NCBI RefSeq assembly: GCF_031020795.1
Contig: NZ_JAVHJP010000001.1
Span: 1,028,751 to 1,092,750, forward strand
From: Hydrogenophaga pseudoflava
Lineage (GTDB): Bacteria > Pseudomonadota > Gammaproteobacteria > Burkholderiales > Burkholderiaceae_C
Direction of reading: 5' to 3'
DNA length: 64,000 nt
The translations under genes were made by a program, and so were the position numbers. Below, piece after piece: positions 1-14,527 of the stretch. The notes beneath the pieces were generated by a model. The model was not told the origin of the DNA and did not search any database. It worked only from the letters and a program-made list of their open reading frames with translations. The stretch's first letter is position 1. Each line of letters starts with the position of its first letter.

Positions 1-442
1 AGGGCGCCAGCACGCCGGCCAGCGAGGCCTGCGCCGTCACCGCGAAGATCAGGCCCGAGAGCAGCGCACGCAGGTTGCCGTTGGCCGAGAGCACCAGCAG
101 GCGGCTGGCGCAGCCGCGGGTCATCACCATGCCGACGCCGAAGATCAGGCCCCCGATGAGCGCACCGGACAGACTACCCTTGGCTGCGACCTGGCGCGCC
201 GTGCCCACGTCCAGCAGGCCGGACACGACGAACAGCTGAACCGCCACCACCGCGGTGGCAAACGCCAGCAGCCAGACCGCCAGTTTCTCGCCGAACCGGC
301 CGTGCCAGAACTCGACGACGGCGGCGCGCAGGCAGAACTTCGAGCGCTGCGCAAAAAAGCCGAACAGCAGCCCGCTGAGCAGGCCGCCCACCAGCAGCAC
401 GCGGGGCTCGCCCCATTGTTCGATCCAGCCGGTCCAGTCCAT
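1..442 (-). CDS. YeeE/YedE family sulfur-compound transporter, 3' part outside window
   Basis: This is an inner-membrane protein of the YeeE/YedE (TsuA-like) family, whose characterised members import thiosulfate. The 147 visible residues are the N-terminal part; the rest lies beyond the window's left edge. Four or so hydrophobic segments can be seen. Two short motifs carry the conserved cysteines expected to relay the sulfur anion: SKFC near residues 34-37 and TRGC near 108-111. The start is the ATG preceded by a GGAG ribosome site. Family members are often two-component or fused, so the full architecture cannot be judged here. The substrate is inferred from the family, not shown. Confidence 0.85.
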   Translation of the reverse strand, partial: MDWTGWIEQWGEPRVLLVGGLLSGLLFGFFAQRSKFCLRAAVVEFWHGRFGEKLAVWLLAFATAVVAVQLFVVSGLLDVGTARQVAAKGSLSGALIGGLIFGVGMVMTRGCASRLLVLSANGNLRALLSGLIFAVTAQASLAGVLAP

Positions 443-475
443 TGCAGCACTCCATTCGCACATTTGCAATGACTG

Positions 476-517
476 ATATTACGACCGCCCGCACCGGGCC
501 GGACTGATCCAGATCAG
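476..517 (-). promoter_or_regulatory. Possible promoter and small palindrome ahead of the YeeE gene
   Basis: Reading toward the YeeE gene, a TAATAT hexamer (476-481) looks like a -10 element. Just upstream is a perfect 6-2-6 inverted repeat, CTGATC-CA-GATCAG (504-517), which overlaps the stop codon of the methyltransferase gene. It could be a regulator site or chance; no good -35 box is visible. Confidence 0.25.
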
Positions 518-1245
518 CCGCGGCGCAGAGGCATCTGGTAAATCCACACCGGTTTGCCCGGCACGGTTTCCAGCCGGGCCTGCGGCCGGTATCCCGTGGC
601 CTCGAACTCCAGGCTGACCAGCCAGGCGCCCGGTGCCAGCTCGGCGGCCGCCTTTTCCATCGCGCGCGGCATGCTCTCGGGCCGCTGGAACAGGTAGACC
701 ATGCGGTAACCCGACCAGTCCTCGGCCCAGATGTCGGCGCGGCGCACCGTCGCGAAGCGGCAGCGCAAACGGCACAGGAGGGCCAGCGGCCAGCTCCACT
801 CCAGTCCATGGATCCGCGCCCGCGGGTACTGGCGGCGCAGCGCGATCAGCCCGGCGCCGAGCCCGCAACCCGCGTCCACCACCGCCGCACCGTCGGGCAG
901 CGGCGCCCTCTGCGCCAGCCCGTCCAGCGCATTTCCCGGCGTGGGGAACAGCGGCGCGTCGCCCCAGCTGCCCAGCGGATACAGCGCCAGCAGCAGGGCC
1001 AGCGGCAGCAGCCAGACCCAGCCCGGCACCGCGCCCGCCGCACCACTGGCCAGCAGGGAGAGCGGAAAACCGGCGAGCATGAACAGGCGCCGCCAGGGCG
1101 TGCGGCCGGTCCAGGCGGCCAGGCCGGCGGCCAGCAGCGCCACCACAAAGGCCGCCACCGGCGCCAGGCCGACCATGCGCAGGCCCGCGAACAGCGCCCA
1201 GGCGAGCGCCCAGGTGAGCAATGCGGGAAGCGGCCAGATCAGCAT
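514..1245 (-). CDS. Membrane-anchored class I SAM-dependent methyltransferase
   Basis: The 243-residue protein has an N-terminal half made of three or four hydrophobic helices (about residues 1-95), followed by a compact methyltransferase domain. The SAM-binding motif I is visible as VVDAGCGLGAG around residues 122-132, followed by an acidic residue at the end of the next strand (HGLEW). The C-terminal half ends in paired beta strands typical of the fold. The substrate is unknown. Similar membrane-plus-methyltransferase proteins occur widely in betaproteobacteria without assigned function. Its stop lies just upstream of the YeeE gene, and the next upstream gene (1256-1579) ends 10 bases before its start, so these minus-strand genes may be co-transcribed. 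Confidence 0.75.
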   Translation of the reverse strand: MLIWPLPALLTWALAWALFAGLRMVGLAPVAAFVVALLAAGLAAWTGRTPWRRLFMLAGFPLSLLASGAAGAVPGWVWLLPLALLLALYPLGSWGDAPLFPTPGNALDGLAQRAPLPDGAAVVDAGCGLGAGLIALRRQYPRARIHGLEWSWPLALLCRLRCRFATVRRADIWAEDWSGYRMVYLFQRPESMPRAMEKAAAELAPGAWLVSLEFEATGYRPQARLETVPGKPVWIYQMPLRRG

Positions 1246-1255
1246 GCGGGCATTG

Positions 1256-1579
1256 TCATCGCTCGCTGCGCAGGCTTGCGTCGCAACCGACGCCGGCCGC
1301 GATCCAGCGCTTGGCCAGCCGGCGCAGCAGCGGTGCGGCCCAGCGCCAGCGCGGGCCGAGCACCACTTCGGCGTCGCTGATCGCGCCGCAGCGGTAGAGG
1401 TTTTGCGTGCCGTCCCAGCGCAGGGCGTCGCAGGCCCCGACGCGCTTGTGCGAGATCACCCGCCCCAGCGGGCAGGGCTCGGCCAGGCAGCAGACGCCAC
1501 AGCCGTTGCAGGGCGCCCCCTGGGCCGGCTGGGCCGGTGCGGCCGGGTGGATGTGGATGACCTGGTGCGGCACGGCCAC
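1256..1579 (-). CDS. Small cysteine-cluster protein (YkgJ/CxxCxxCC type)
   Basis: A small protein of about 107 residues with a metal-binding cluster near its N-terminus, CNGCGVCCLAEPCPLG, the spacing seen in YkgJ-like zinc or iron-sulfur proteins. Two further cysteines (GACDAL and YRCG) follow. The reading frame stays open upstream, but conservation should begin near the GTG at 1579, because the upstream extension is arginine-rich and overlaps the promoter of the divergent lactonase gene. A second GTG six bases downstream is an alternative start, and no strong ribosome site separates them. Function unknown; a role in metal or redox chemistry is inference from the cluster alone. Confidence 0.6.
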   Translation of the reverse strand: MAVPHQVIHIHPAAPAQPAQGAPCNGCGVCCLAEPCPLGRVISHKRVGACDALRWDGTQNLYRCGAISDAEVVLGPRWRWAAPLLRRLAKRWIAAGVGCDASLRSER

Positions 1580-1697
1580 AGCGTAGCGCAACCAAGGTGC
1601 AGCTCCGCGGCGTCGCCAAGGCGATGGTGGCCGCTTGCCTGCGCTGCGCCGCCTGTCTATGGTGCGCCTTCCACCACAACATTCAGGAGACCACACC

Positions 1698-2600
1698 GTG
1701 ACCGTCGATCCACGTTTTTCCGTGCTCGTCTCGGGCTACACCTTCTTCGAAAGCCCGCGCTGGCGCGACGACCGCCTGTGGCTGTCGGACTTCTACACCC
1801 ATCAGATCATCCGCGTCGATCTGCAGGGCCGGGTGGAAAAAATCGCCGAGGTCCCGCAGCAGCCCTCAGGCATGGGCTGGCTGCCCGATGGCCGGCTGCT
1901 GGTGGTCTCGATGCGCGACCGCAAACTGCTGCGCCGCGAGGGCGACGGCCGGTTGGTCACGCACGCCGACCTGTCGTCCGTCGCGGGCGGCTCGGTGAAC
2001 GACATGGTGGTGGACGCGCACGGCCGCGCCTACGTGGGCAACTTCGGTTTCGACCTGATGGGCGGCGGAACGCCGCAGACCGCCACACTGGCGCGCGTCG
2101 ACCCCGACGGCTCGGTGCACGCGGCGGCCGAAGGCCTGTACTTCCCCAACGGCAGCATGATCACGCCCGACGGCCGGACCCTGATCGTCGCGGAGACCAT
2201 GGGCAACCGCATTTCGGCCTTCGACATCCAGCCCGACGGCCAGCTGGGGCCGCGCCGCGACTGGGCCGCCTGGGCTCCGCTGCCGGCCATGACCGACGTG
2301 CCGAGCGTGCTGGGTGCACTCAAGGCGGCACCCGACGGCGCCACGCTGGACGCCGAGGGCGCGGTGTGGTTCGCCGACGCCGTGGGCCACCGCGTGGTGC
2401 GCATGGCCCCGGGTGGCGATATCCTGGAGAGCATTTCCACCGGGGACCAGGGCGCTTTCGCCTGCACGCTCGGTGGCCCCGATGGCCGCACCCTGTTCGT
2501 CTGCGTGGCGCCGGACTTTCTCGAACACGCGCGCAAGGCCGCCCGCGAGGCGGCCATCTGGACCACCACCGTGACCGTGCCGGGCGCCGGACGCCCCTGA
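1698..2600 (+). CDS. SMP-30/gluconolactonase family protein
   Basis: A 300-residue six-bladed beta-propeller of the SMP-30/gluconolactonase/LRE family, calcium- or zinc-dependent lactone hydrolases. Expected landmarks are present in order: FESPRW near the N-terminus (metal-ligand glutamate), VNDMVVD near the middle, YFPNGSMITPDGRTL with the ligand asparagine, and DAEGAVWFADAVGHRVVR in the late blades. The GTG start is chosen because AGGAG lies 9 bases upstream; the frame is open for 21 further codons with no ribosome site. It is transcribed alone, divergent from the cysteine-cluster gene and convergent with uvrA. The actual lactone cannot be named. Confidence 0.85.
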   Translation: MTVDPRFSVLVSGYTFFESPRWRDDRLWLSDFYTHQIIRVDLQGRVEKIAEVPQQPSGMGWLPDGRLLVVSMRDRKLLRREGDGRLVTHADLSSVAGGSVNDMVVDAHGRAYVGNFGFDLMGGGTPQTATLARVDPDGSVHAAAEGLYFPNGSMITPDGRTLIVAETMGNRISAFDIQPDGQLGPRRDWAAWAPLPAMTDVPSVLGALKAAPDGATLDAEGAVWFADAVGHRVVRMAPGGDILESISTGDQGAFACTLGGPDGRTLFVCVAPDFLEHARKAAREAAIWTTTVTVPGAGRP

Positions 2601-2604
2601 ACGC

Positions 2605-2627
2605 AACCGCCCCGCCCTGCGGGCGGT

Positions 2628-2628
<1 letters not shown>
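2605..2628. terminator. Hairpin between SMP-30 gene and uvrA
   Basis: An 8-bp perfect stem (AACCGCCC / GGGCGGTT) with an 8-base loop sits between the convergent stops of the lactonase and uvrA. It could end transcription from both sides, but lacks a long T tract. Confidence 0.4.
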
Positions 2629-8444
<5,816 letters not shown>

Positions 8445-8471
8445 GCAGGCCTTCCTGGGTGGGAGCCGAAC

Positions 8472-8500
8472 ATTCTAGGAGCCGCACGTCGGCCTGTCCG
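8472..8500 (-). promoter_or_regulatory. Putative uvrA promoter
   Basis: On the minus strand a TAGAAT -10 box (8472-8477) is separated by 17 bases from CGGACA (8495-8500), a partial match to TTGACA. It lies about 30 bases upstream of the uvrA start. No LexA-type CTG-N10-CAG box was seen beside it. Confidence 0.4.
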
Positions 8501-8578
8501 TGAGCTACGTCATTCCCCCAATGCCCCCTCCCCGCCCGCTGCCTAGACTGGCGCGCACAACACCAAGGAGACAAACGA

Positions 8579-9709
8579 ATGACAAGCAAAAGAACACCGC
8601 GCCGGACCCTCGGCGCCCTGGGCCTCGTCGCCGCACTGGCCTTCCCCGCTGCGGCCTGGTCGCAGATCCGCATCGGCCAGACCGCCGGTTTCAGCGGGCC
8701 GGTGGCCGCCGGGGTGAAGGAAACCACCGATGGCGCCAAGCTCTACTTCGACGCCGTCAATGCCAAGGGCGGCGTGAACGGAGAGAAGATCGAGCTGGTC
8801 TCGCTGGACGACAAGTTCGACCCCAAGTTGGCGGCCGAGAACGCCAGGACGCTGGCCGACGACAAGCAGGTGGTCAGCCTGTTCCTGAACCGCGGCACGC
8901 CACACACCCAGGCCATCCTGCCGGTGCTGGCGGACGCCAAGCTGCCTCTGGTCGGCCCCTCCACCGGCGCCATGGCGCTGCACAAGCCGGTCCACCCCTG
9001 GCTGTTCAACGTGCGTGCCACCTACCAGCGCGAGGCCGAGCGTGCGGTGCAGCACCTGAGCCTGATCGGCATGGACCGCATCGGGGTGGTGCACGTGGAC
9101 GACAGCTTCGGCGCCGACCTGCTCGAAGGCGCCCAGAAGGGCTTCTCCTCTGTGGGCAAGAGCCCGCTCTTCGTCGAGAAGTTCGATCGCGCCCAGTGGG
9201 ATTTCAGCGCCATCGCACCCAGGGTCGCCAGCTCGGGCGCCCAGGCGCTGCTGTTCATCGGCTCGGGCGTGGCGGTGGCCGACGGCGTGGCAGCCATCCG
9301 CAAGGCCGGTTCGCGCGCGCAGATCATCACCAACTCCAACAACGCCTCTGCCGGCTTCGTGAAGTCCCTGGGCCCCCACGCTCCGGGCACCATCGTCACC
9401 CAGGTCTTTCCCTACGAACGCTCGCTGTCGGTGGCGATGGTGAAGGAGGCGGCCGACCTGGCCAAGGCCAAGGGCCTGGATGGCGTGAGCCCGGCGATGC
9501 TGGAAGGCTTCGCGGCCGCCAAGGTGCTGGTCGCGGGGCTGCAGCGCGCGGGCGCCAACCCGACCCGGGCCAAGCTGCGCGACGCGCTGGAAGGGCTGTC
9601 CAGGCTGGACATCGGCGGCCTCGAAGTGGGTTTTGCACCGGCCGACCACACCGGTCTGGAATTCGTCGACCTGTCCATCATCGACAGCGGCGGCAAGTTC
9701 CGCCGCTGA
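8579..9709 (+). CDS. ABC transporter substrate-binding protein, branched-chain amino acid type
   Basis: A 376-residue periplasmic binding protein of the type 1 (Leu/Ile/Val-binding, LivJ-like) fold. The N-terminus is a signal peptide: a basic start (TSKRTPRRT), a hydrophobic core, and a probable cleavage after AAAWS. The body begins with the family's usual IRIGQTAGFSGPVAAGVKE opening, and a ligand-contact segment GPSTGAMAL follows near residue 125. AAGGAG lies 8 bases before the ATG. No permease or ATPase genes lie next to it, so it is an orphan binding protein that may feed a transporter encoded elsewhere or act as a sensor partner. Such orphans are common in this family. It ends 6 bases from the convergent DUF1501 gene. 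Confidence 0.85.
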   Translation: MTSKRTPRRTLGALGLVAALAFPAAAWSQIRIGQTAGFSGPVAAGVKETTDGAKLYFDAVNAKGGVNGEKIELVSLDDKFDPKLAAENARTLADDKQVVSLFLNRGTPHTQAILPVLADAKLPLVGPSTGAMALHKPVHPWLFNVRATYQREAERAVQHLSLIGMDRIGVVHVDDSFGADLLEGAQKGFSSVGKSPLFVEKFDRAQWDFSAIAPRVASSGAQALLFIGSGVAVADGVAAIRKAGSRAQIITNSNNASAGFVKSLGPHAPGTIVTQVFPYERSLSVAMVKEAADLAKAKGLDGVSPAMLEGFAAAKVLVAGLQRAGANPTRAKLRDALEGLSRLDIGGLEVGFAPADHTGLEFVDLSIIDSGGKFRR

Positions 9710-9715
9710 GCCCCC

Positions 9716-11167
9716 TCAGCCCAGGAAACCGAGGTTCCTGGTGCTGAAATTGGTCAGGTTCGGCAGGATGGCGTTGAGCTGCGGGTCCGAGGCGCCGAAC
9801 CAGCGCAGCAGGGTCGCCGCGTACTGGTCGACCGAGGTGGTGGGAATCCACCGCCCGTGCAACTCCCAGGAATGCACGCCAACGTCGTTGGGGCCGCCCG
9901 GCACCAGCTCGGGATAGCTGCCATAGACGGCACCGCCTTGCACCGCGCCGCCCATCACCAGGTGGTGGTTGCCCCAGGCGTGGTCGGTGCCCGAACTGCT
10001 GTTGGGCACCAGGGTGCGGCCGAAGTCGCTCTGGGTGAACAGGGTCACGTTGTTGCCCATGCCGATGGCCGCCATCGCGTTGTAGAAGCAGGCCATGGCG
10101 TCGGCCAGGCCTTGCAGCAGACGCGCGTGAACGCCGCTGAGGCTGTCCGCGGCGATCTGCTCGTTGTGGGTGTCGTAGCCACCCTGCTGGGCGAAGAAGA
10201 TCTGCCGGTCCCCCTGCACGGTGGCGCGCCCGGCCACCAGCTTGGCGATCTGGTAGAGCTGGCGGCCAAGGTCGGTACCAATCGCCCCCTGCGCATTGGT
10301 CAGGGGTGCGAAGGCCGTGTCGATCAGGGTCGGCGCTGCCGGGCTGGGGCTGACGCGCACGATGGCGCCCAGCCGGGACGACATCTCGAACGCGGTGCGC
10401 TGCTGCTGCGCGTAGGCGTCCAGGAGCACATTGGAACTGCCCAGATTGCCGGTCTGGTACAGCGCCTCCAGCGCGGTCTTTCGTGCGACCGTGGACCCCG
10501 AGGTGCCCTCCAGCCCTTGTACCCCGAAATTGCCACCCGGCCCCGGCAACACCAGCGGCGTGCCCAGGGCCGACAGCCCGAAATGGCCGTTGCCGCCGAC
10601 CGAGATCACCGGGTTGGTGGTGCCCAGGGTGTCGGTCGCACGGCCACCCCAGCCGGTGCGCTCCAGCGAGCGGGCGCTGGCGGCTTCCCACTCGATCTGC
10701 TGGTCCGAATGAGAGAACAGGTTGTCCGGGATCCAGGGCGAGGTGCCCGGAAGGCCGCGGAACTCGGTCTTGGTGAGCGGCCCGAACAGCGGGCCGACAT
10801 TGGCCACGGCAGCGATCTTGCGCGCGCTGCACACGGGCGCCAGCGCCGCCATGGACGGGTGCAGGCCCACGTCCGTGCCCGCCAGCGGCACCAGGCTGTT
10901 GCGCGGCAGGGCGAGCGTGCCCCGCACGGCGGCGTACTGGCCGTGGCGCGTGGCATCGGTCGGCACGACCGTGTTCTGCCCGTCGTTGCCGCCGTACAGG
11001 AAGATGCAGACCAGAGCCTTGTAACCGTCGGACTGGGCCTTCACCGGGTTCTGCAGCAGGGCGGACAGGCTGCCCGCCCCGAGCGCGCCCGCCAGCGAGG
11101 CTCCGCCCCAGCGGAGCCACTGGCGCCGGCCCATCGGCATGGATGGCGATGTGTGTGGTCGTTTCAT
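9716..11167 (-). CDS. DUF1501 domain protein, predicted Tat-exported
   Basis: A 483-residue DUF1501 (sulfatase/phosphatase-like fold) protein. The N-terminus holds a twin-arginine signal: GRRQWLRWGG followed by a short hydrophobic stretch and cleavage near VKAQS. Internal family landmarks include the FLYGGNDGQNTVVP segment and the late SDFGRT and HAWGNHH motifs. I chose the ATG at 11167 over an in-frame GTG three codons upstream because an AAGGGA lies at a workable distance from it. The DUF1800 gene ends 15 bases upstream on the same strand, a pairing seen in many bacteria. The pair is probably exported or surface-exposed, but its substrate is not known. Confidence 0.85.
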   Translation of the reverse strand: MKRPHTSPSMPMGRRQWLRWGGASLAGALGAGSLSALLQNPVKAQSDGYKALVCIFLYGGNDGQNTVVPTDATRHGQYAAVRGTLALPRNSLVPLAGTDVGLHPSMAALAPVCSARKIAAVANVGPLFGPLTKTEFRGLPGTSPWIPDNLFSHSDQQIEWEAASARSLERTGWGGRATDTLGTTNPVISVGGNGHFGLSALGTPLVLPGPGGNFGVQGLEGTSGSTVARKTALEALYQTGNLGSSNVLLDAYAQQQRTAFEMSSRLGAIVRVSPSPAAPTLIDTAFAPLTNAQGAIGTDLGRQLYQIAKLVAGRATVQGDRQIFFAQQGGYDTHNEQIAADSLSGVHARLLQGLADAMACFYNAMAAIGMGNNVTLFTQSDFGRTLVPNSSSGTDHAWGNHHLVMGGAVQGGAVYGSYPELVPGGPNDVGVHSWELHGRWIPTTSVDQYAATLLRWFGASDPQLNAILPNLTNFSTRNLGFLG

Positions 11168-11182
11168 GTCGGTCACATCCCT

Positions 11183-13114
11183 TCAGCGGACCAGGTGGTA
11201 CTGGGGCGAGGCGAACACCAGGAAAGCGGCCTGGCGCACCCGGTTGATCCGCTCGCTGGAGGTCCGGGAAGGAAACGCGTTGACGGCGGTGATCACCGCC
11301 GTGCGAGACCCCGAGGGCAGCGGCTCGCCCAGCGCCAGCAGGGACAGCCGGTCCACGAGTCTGGCGGCATCGCCCGCGTCCGCCTCGAACCGGCTGAGGT
11401 CCACCCGGGTGCCCACCGCGCCGGGCACCGTCGCGCTGGGGCCGGAACCGTTCCAGAAGACGAGGTAGTTGACGTAGTTGATCCGGTTGAGCGCGGTGTT
11501 GGCGTTGTGGATGCCGAACGCCGGCCCCACCAGGGCCGTCCCGGCCACGGGGTAGTCGGGCGGGTAGAAGTTGAACACCGACGGTGGGCGGAAGGCGTGC
11601 TGGCGCATGTCTTCACCCCACCACCAGCCCAGCGCCTCGCCATCCGTCCGGCCGTTGAGCGCGCGCAACACGCCGGTGAACAGCTGGATGGGTTCGCGCA
11701 GCCGGCCGGCCGAGCTCGCCACTGGCGGGTTGCGCGCTTCCGTGTCCAGCAGCACCGCGGCCACGGTGGCGGCCAGGTCGCCCTTTCTGCCCGCGCCGAA
11801 GCTGCCATGCCGCCCGGTGCTGAACGCCGTCGCCACCCGCTGCACATAGCCCGGACTCGGATTGCTCGTGACCAGTTGCTGTATCAGGTGCCGGGCCACG
11901 AACGGGGCCACGTTCTGGTGGGCCATGATGCTGTCGAGCACCGCTTCCAGGGCGGCCGGCGCGGTGTTGCCCGAGGCCAGGCTCACGCCGGACAGCAGGT
12001 TGCGCGCCGAGGTGTTGTGGAACGACGCCACCGACACCATGTCGCCGTCGTAGAACTGGCAGTTGGAGCCCCGGGGCCAGCAGCCCCAGGGCGTCGCGCC
12101 TCCGGGGGGGTAGGTCCACCCGGTGAGCGCATGGGCATAGGCCCGCACGCGCTCGTTGTCGTAGGTGGGCGTGCAGCCGCCGCCCTGCAGGGTTCCGTCC
12201 TGGTTGAGCAGGCAGGTGCCCAGTGAGAACAGCTGCAGCAGTTCGCGTGCGAAGTTCTCGTTGGGCGCGTCCTTGTCGTTGTTGACATGGTCAAGGTAGT
12301 CGCCCATGACCGGCGACAGGATGACCTTGCGCAGCAGGTCGCGGTAGTTGCCGAACGCATGGTCCAGCAACATGTTGTGGTAGTTGCGCAATCCGTAGGT
12401 CCCGCTGACCTCGTAGTTGGACACCACCAGCATCTGCTGCAGCGCCAGCCCGACCCGCAGCCGCAGCTGGTCCCGGCCGGTCACCGCATGGCGGTAGAAG
12501 TCCCAGACCAGGGGCGTGGACGAGTTCCAGTCGCGCCAGCACTGGTCGCCGCGGGTGTCGCAGAAGTCCACGCTCTGGCTGGTGTGCTTGTGCACGGCAT
12601 TGGTGCCGCCACTGGTGTAGCGGGACCGCGGATGTTGCACCGTGATGACCCCGCGGACACCGCTGGGAATGGTTCTGAGGCCCTGGCGAGGCTCACTCAT
12701 CTGGTCTGCAATCCATCCCGCCGCACCCCACTCACGAAGCAGCGCCACGAGCGACTCGGTGGGACCAAATGTCGCCTGGTTTGCCAGTCGGACCGCGTCC
12801 GCCTGGGTCATCAGCGCCTTGGGCGCCGAAAGAGTGCGGGCGCCGTCGGCGGAGCCGCCCACCGCGGAACGTCCGGGCGAGATCGGATCGGACAACAGGA
12901 CGGCGTCTTCGTCCTCGCCGGCCGCAAGGCTTTCCGTCACGGGGATGCTGGCAGACGGCATCGTCCGCACGGACGCCTGCTCTGCGCCGGAGCCGGTTTC
13001 GCCACCGCCGCAGGCGGCGAGCGCCATCGCTACAGCGAGCCACGGCAGCCGCAGCCACGGCACGCGCCCGCACAGGCGCCCGGACGGTCCGAAAAGGAGG
13101 GGAATGGCGTTCAT
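11183..13114 (-). CDS. DUF1800 domain lipoprotein
   Basis: A 643-residue DUF1800 protein. The N-terminus is a lipoprotein signal: a hydrophobic run ending in the lipobox LAAC at about residues 31-34, then a glycine/serine-rich linker. The DUF1800 domain begins around residue 110 (LANQATFGPT) and includes motifs such as DHAFGNYRDLLRKV, ENFARELLQLFSLG and the late FRPPSVFNFY. The open frame runs further upstream, but this ATG gives the only sensible signal peptide and has GGAGGGGAA-type purine-rich sequence nearby on the opposite strand only, so the ribosome site is weak. It lies immediately upstream of the DUF1501 gene and probably shares its transcript. Confidence 0.85.
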   Translation of the reverse strand: MNAIPLLFGPSGRLCGRVPWLRLPWLAVAMALAACGGGETGSGAEQASVRTMPSASIPVTESLAAGEDEDAVLLSDPISPGRSAVGGSADGARTLSAPKALMTQADAVRLANQATFGPTESLVALLREWGAAGWIADQMSEPRQGLRTIPSGVRGVITVQHPRSRYTSGGTNAVHKHTSQSVDFCDTRGDQCWRDWNSSTPLVWDFYRHAVTGRDQLRLRVGLALQQMLVVSNYEVSGTYGLRNYHNMLLDHAFGNYRDLLRKVILSPVMGDYLDHVNNDKDAPNENFARELLQLFSLGTCLLNQDGTLQGGGCTPTYDNERVRAYAHALTGWTYPPGGATPWGCWPRGSNCQFYDGDMVSVASFHNTSARNLLSGVSLASGNTAPAALEAVLDSIMAHQNVAPFVARHLIQQLVTSNPSPGYVQRVATAFSTGRHGSFGAGRKGDLAATVAAVLLDTEARNPPVASSAGRLREPIQLFTGVLRALNGRTDGEALGWWWGEDMRQHAFRPPSVFNFYPPDYPVAGTALVGPAFGIHNANTALNRINYVNYLVFWNGSGPSATVPGAVGTRVDLSRFEADAGDAARLVDRLSLLALGEPLPSGSRTAVITAVNAFPSRTSSERINRVRQAAFLVFASPQYHLVR

Positions 13115-13266
13115 GGGCCGCCAATGTAGGCGGCGGAACCCCGCGCGCGAAGCAACCGATCCGACCGCCGTTACAGCATTCGAACAAGTTACATCGCGTG
13201 ACAAACTCGTCGGTTGCGCGCACGCCCAGGCCAGCCGCCTGGTGCGAAAAGGCGGCCGCTGAGCCC

Positions 13267-13704
13267 TCAGTCCTTGACGATCAGCACCGGCAGGCGGGTG
13301 TGCGTGAGGACCTTCTGCGCCACGCTGCCCAGCACCAGCGCCTTGACGCCCTGCCGGCCGTGCGAGGCCATCACGATGAGGTCGCAACCTTCGGCCTGCG
13401 CCGTCTCGATCACCCCTTCGTAGACCACGTTGCGCTCGATGGTGTCGCCGGCGAACCGCACGCCTTCGGCGGCAAAAACCTTGCCCAGCGCGTCCAGCGC
13501 CTGCCCCGCCACGCTGCGCGACTCGGCCAGGTAGGCCTGCAGGCCGGCCGCCGAGGCATCACCGATGCCGATGTAGGGGAACGGATCGATGACGTAGACA
13601 CCGATGACTTCGGCACCGTGGGCCTTGGCCAGCTGGACGGCGGTGGAGGCGGCCCGCAGGGCGAGCGCGGAACCATCGGTGGGAACGAGGATTTTCTTGA
13701 ACAT
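13267..13704 (-). CDS. Universal stress protein, UspA family
   Basis: A 145-residue single-domain Usp. It starts MFKKILVPTDGS, the classic first strand and phosphate loop, and carries the ATP-binding type G-2x-G-9x-G(S) signature near the C-terminus (MASHGRQGVKALVLGSVAQKVL). AAGGAG precedes the ATG. The frame continues upstream for 24 codons without a conserved start, so the shorter form is preferred. A TAATAT hexamer about 70 bases upstream may be its -10. The gene appears monocistronic. Usp proteins of this ATP-binding class act in survival under stress; the specific signal is unknown. Confidence 0.9.
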   Translation of the reverse strand: MFKKILVPTDGSALALRAASTAVQLAKAHGAEVIGVYVIDPFPYIGIGDASAAGLQAYLAESRSVAGQALDALGKVFAAEGVRFAGDTIERNVVYEGVIETAQAEGCDLIVMASHGRQGVKALVLGSVAQKVLTHTRLPVLIVKD

Positions 13705-13826
13705 GTCGGGTCTCCTTGTGGGTGAACGCATTTCGCAGAAGGTCCGGGCGCCGGGTGCGCCCACGACTGCAACCATATTAGTGGCATCCCTCGCGGGCGA
13801 CTCTGCGCGAGATCAACGAGGCCGCT

Positions 13827-14513
13827 TCAGGCCTTGCGCTGAACACCCACCGGCAGGCGGTGTGCCGCCTCCCATGCGTCCCCCTGAAACCAGGCCGCAC
13901 CATCGAGGCTCTCGCGCAGCATGGGCAGCGCGTCCAGGCCCCAGAACACCCGCCCGCCCGCCACCATCGACGGCACGCCGAACAGGCCCCGTGCCAGGGC
14001 TTCGTCGGTGTTGTCGCGCAGCCGCTGCTTCACCACGTCACTGTCGGGTTCACTCCAGGGTCTGCCGCGCTGCCGCATGTGGTCCCGCAGCTGCGATTGC
14101 AGGGCTTGCAGCCGGGCAGGATCGAGCGGGTCGGCACCGCCGTGCCAGACGTGGTGGAACAGCAACTCGGTCACATACCGGTTGGTCTGGCCGGGCGCAT
14201 CGTCGGTGGCGGTGCACAGCCCCAGGCGCAGCAGCGGCAGCGGGTTGAAGGGATGCATGGCCGGCAGGTCCAGCCGCAGGCCGTGGTGTTGCGCCAGCCA
14301 GAGCACCTGGCGGTAGGTCCAGTCGCGCTTGGACGGGATCTCGGCCGGGCCGAGCTGCCCGTGCGCCTTGAGCAGCGCCGCGAACAGCACCGGGCGGTAG
14401 CGCACCACCACGCTCAGGCCCTCCAGGGCCTGCGGCAGGCGCTCGAAGGCCAGGTGGGCGTAGGGCGAAATCGGGTCGTAGAAAAAGTCGATCTCGTGCA
14501 GGGTGGCGGCCAT
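13827..14513 (-). CDS. 2-hydroxychromene-2-carboxylate isomerase family (DsbA fold) protein
   Basis: A 228-residue thioredoxin-fold protein of the HCCA isomerase/GST kappa group. The N-terminal IDFFYDPISPYAHLAFERL contains the SPYA motif with the serine that replaces the DsbA cysteine pair and activates glutathione. The C-terminal GVPSMVAGGRVFWGLDALPML matches the family's closing FGVP and FWGxDRL-like segment. Characterised relatives isomerise an intermediate of naphthalene degradation using glutathione, but most chromosomal copies have unknown substrates. No aromatic-degradation genes lie next to it, so a general GST-like role is more likely. The start ATG follows a 14-base gap after the DUF1289 gene, suggesting co-transcription. 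Confidence 0.85.
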   Translation of the reverse strand: MAATLHEIDFFYDPISPYAHLAFERLPQALEGLSVVVRYRPVLFAALLKAHGQLGPAEIPSKRDWTYRQVLWLAQHHGLRLDLPAMHPFNPLPLLRLGLCTATDDAPGQTNRYVTELLFHHVWHGGADPLDPARLQALQSQLRDHMRQRGRPWSEPDSDVVKQRLRDNTDEALARGLFGVPSMVAGGRVFWGLDALPMLRESLDGAAWFQGDAWEAAHRLPVGVQRKA

Positions 14514-14527
14514 GGCAAAGGGCGTGG

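Noticed and set aside
8500..8578. SOS (LexA) box in the uvrA/binding-protein gap
   Set aside because: No CTG-N10-CAG pattern with a good core was found on either strand.
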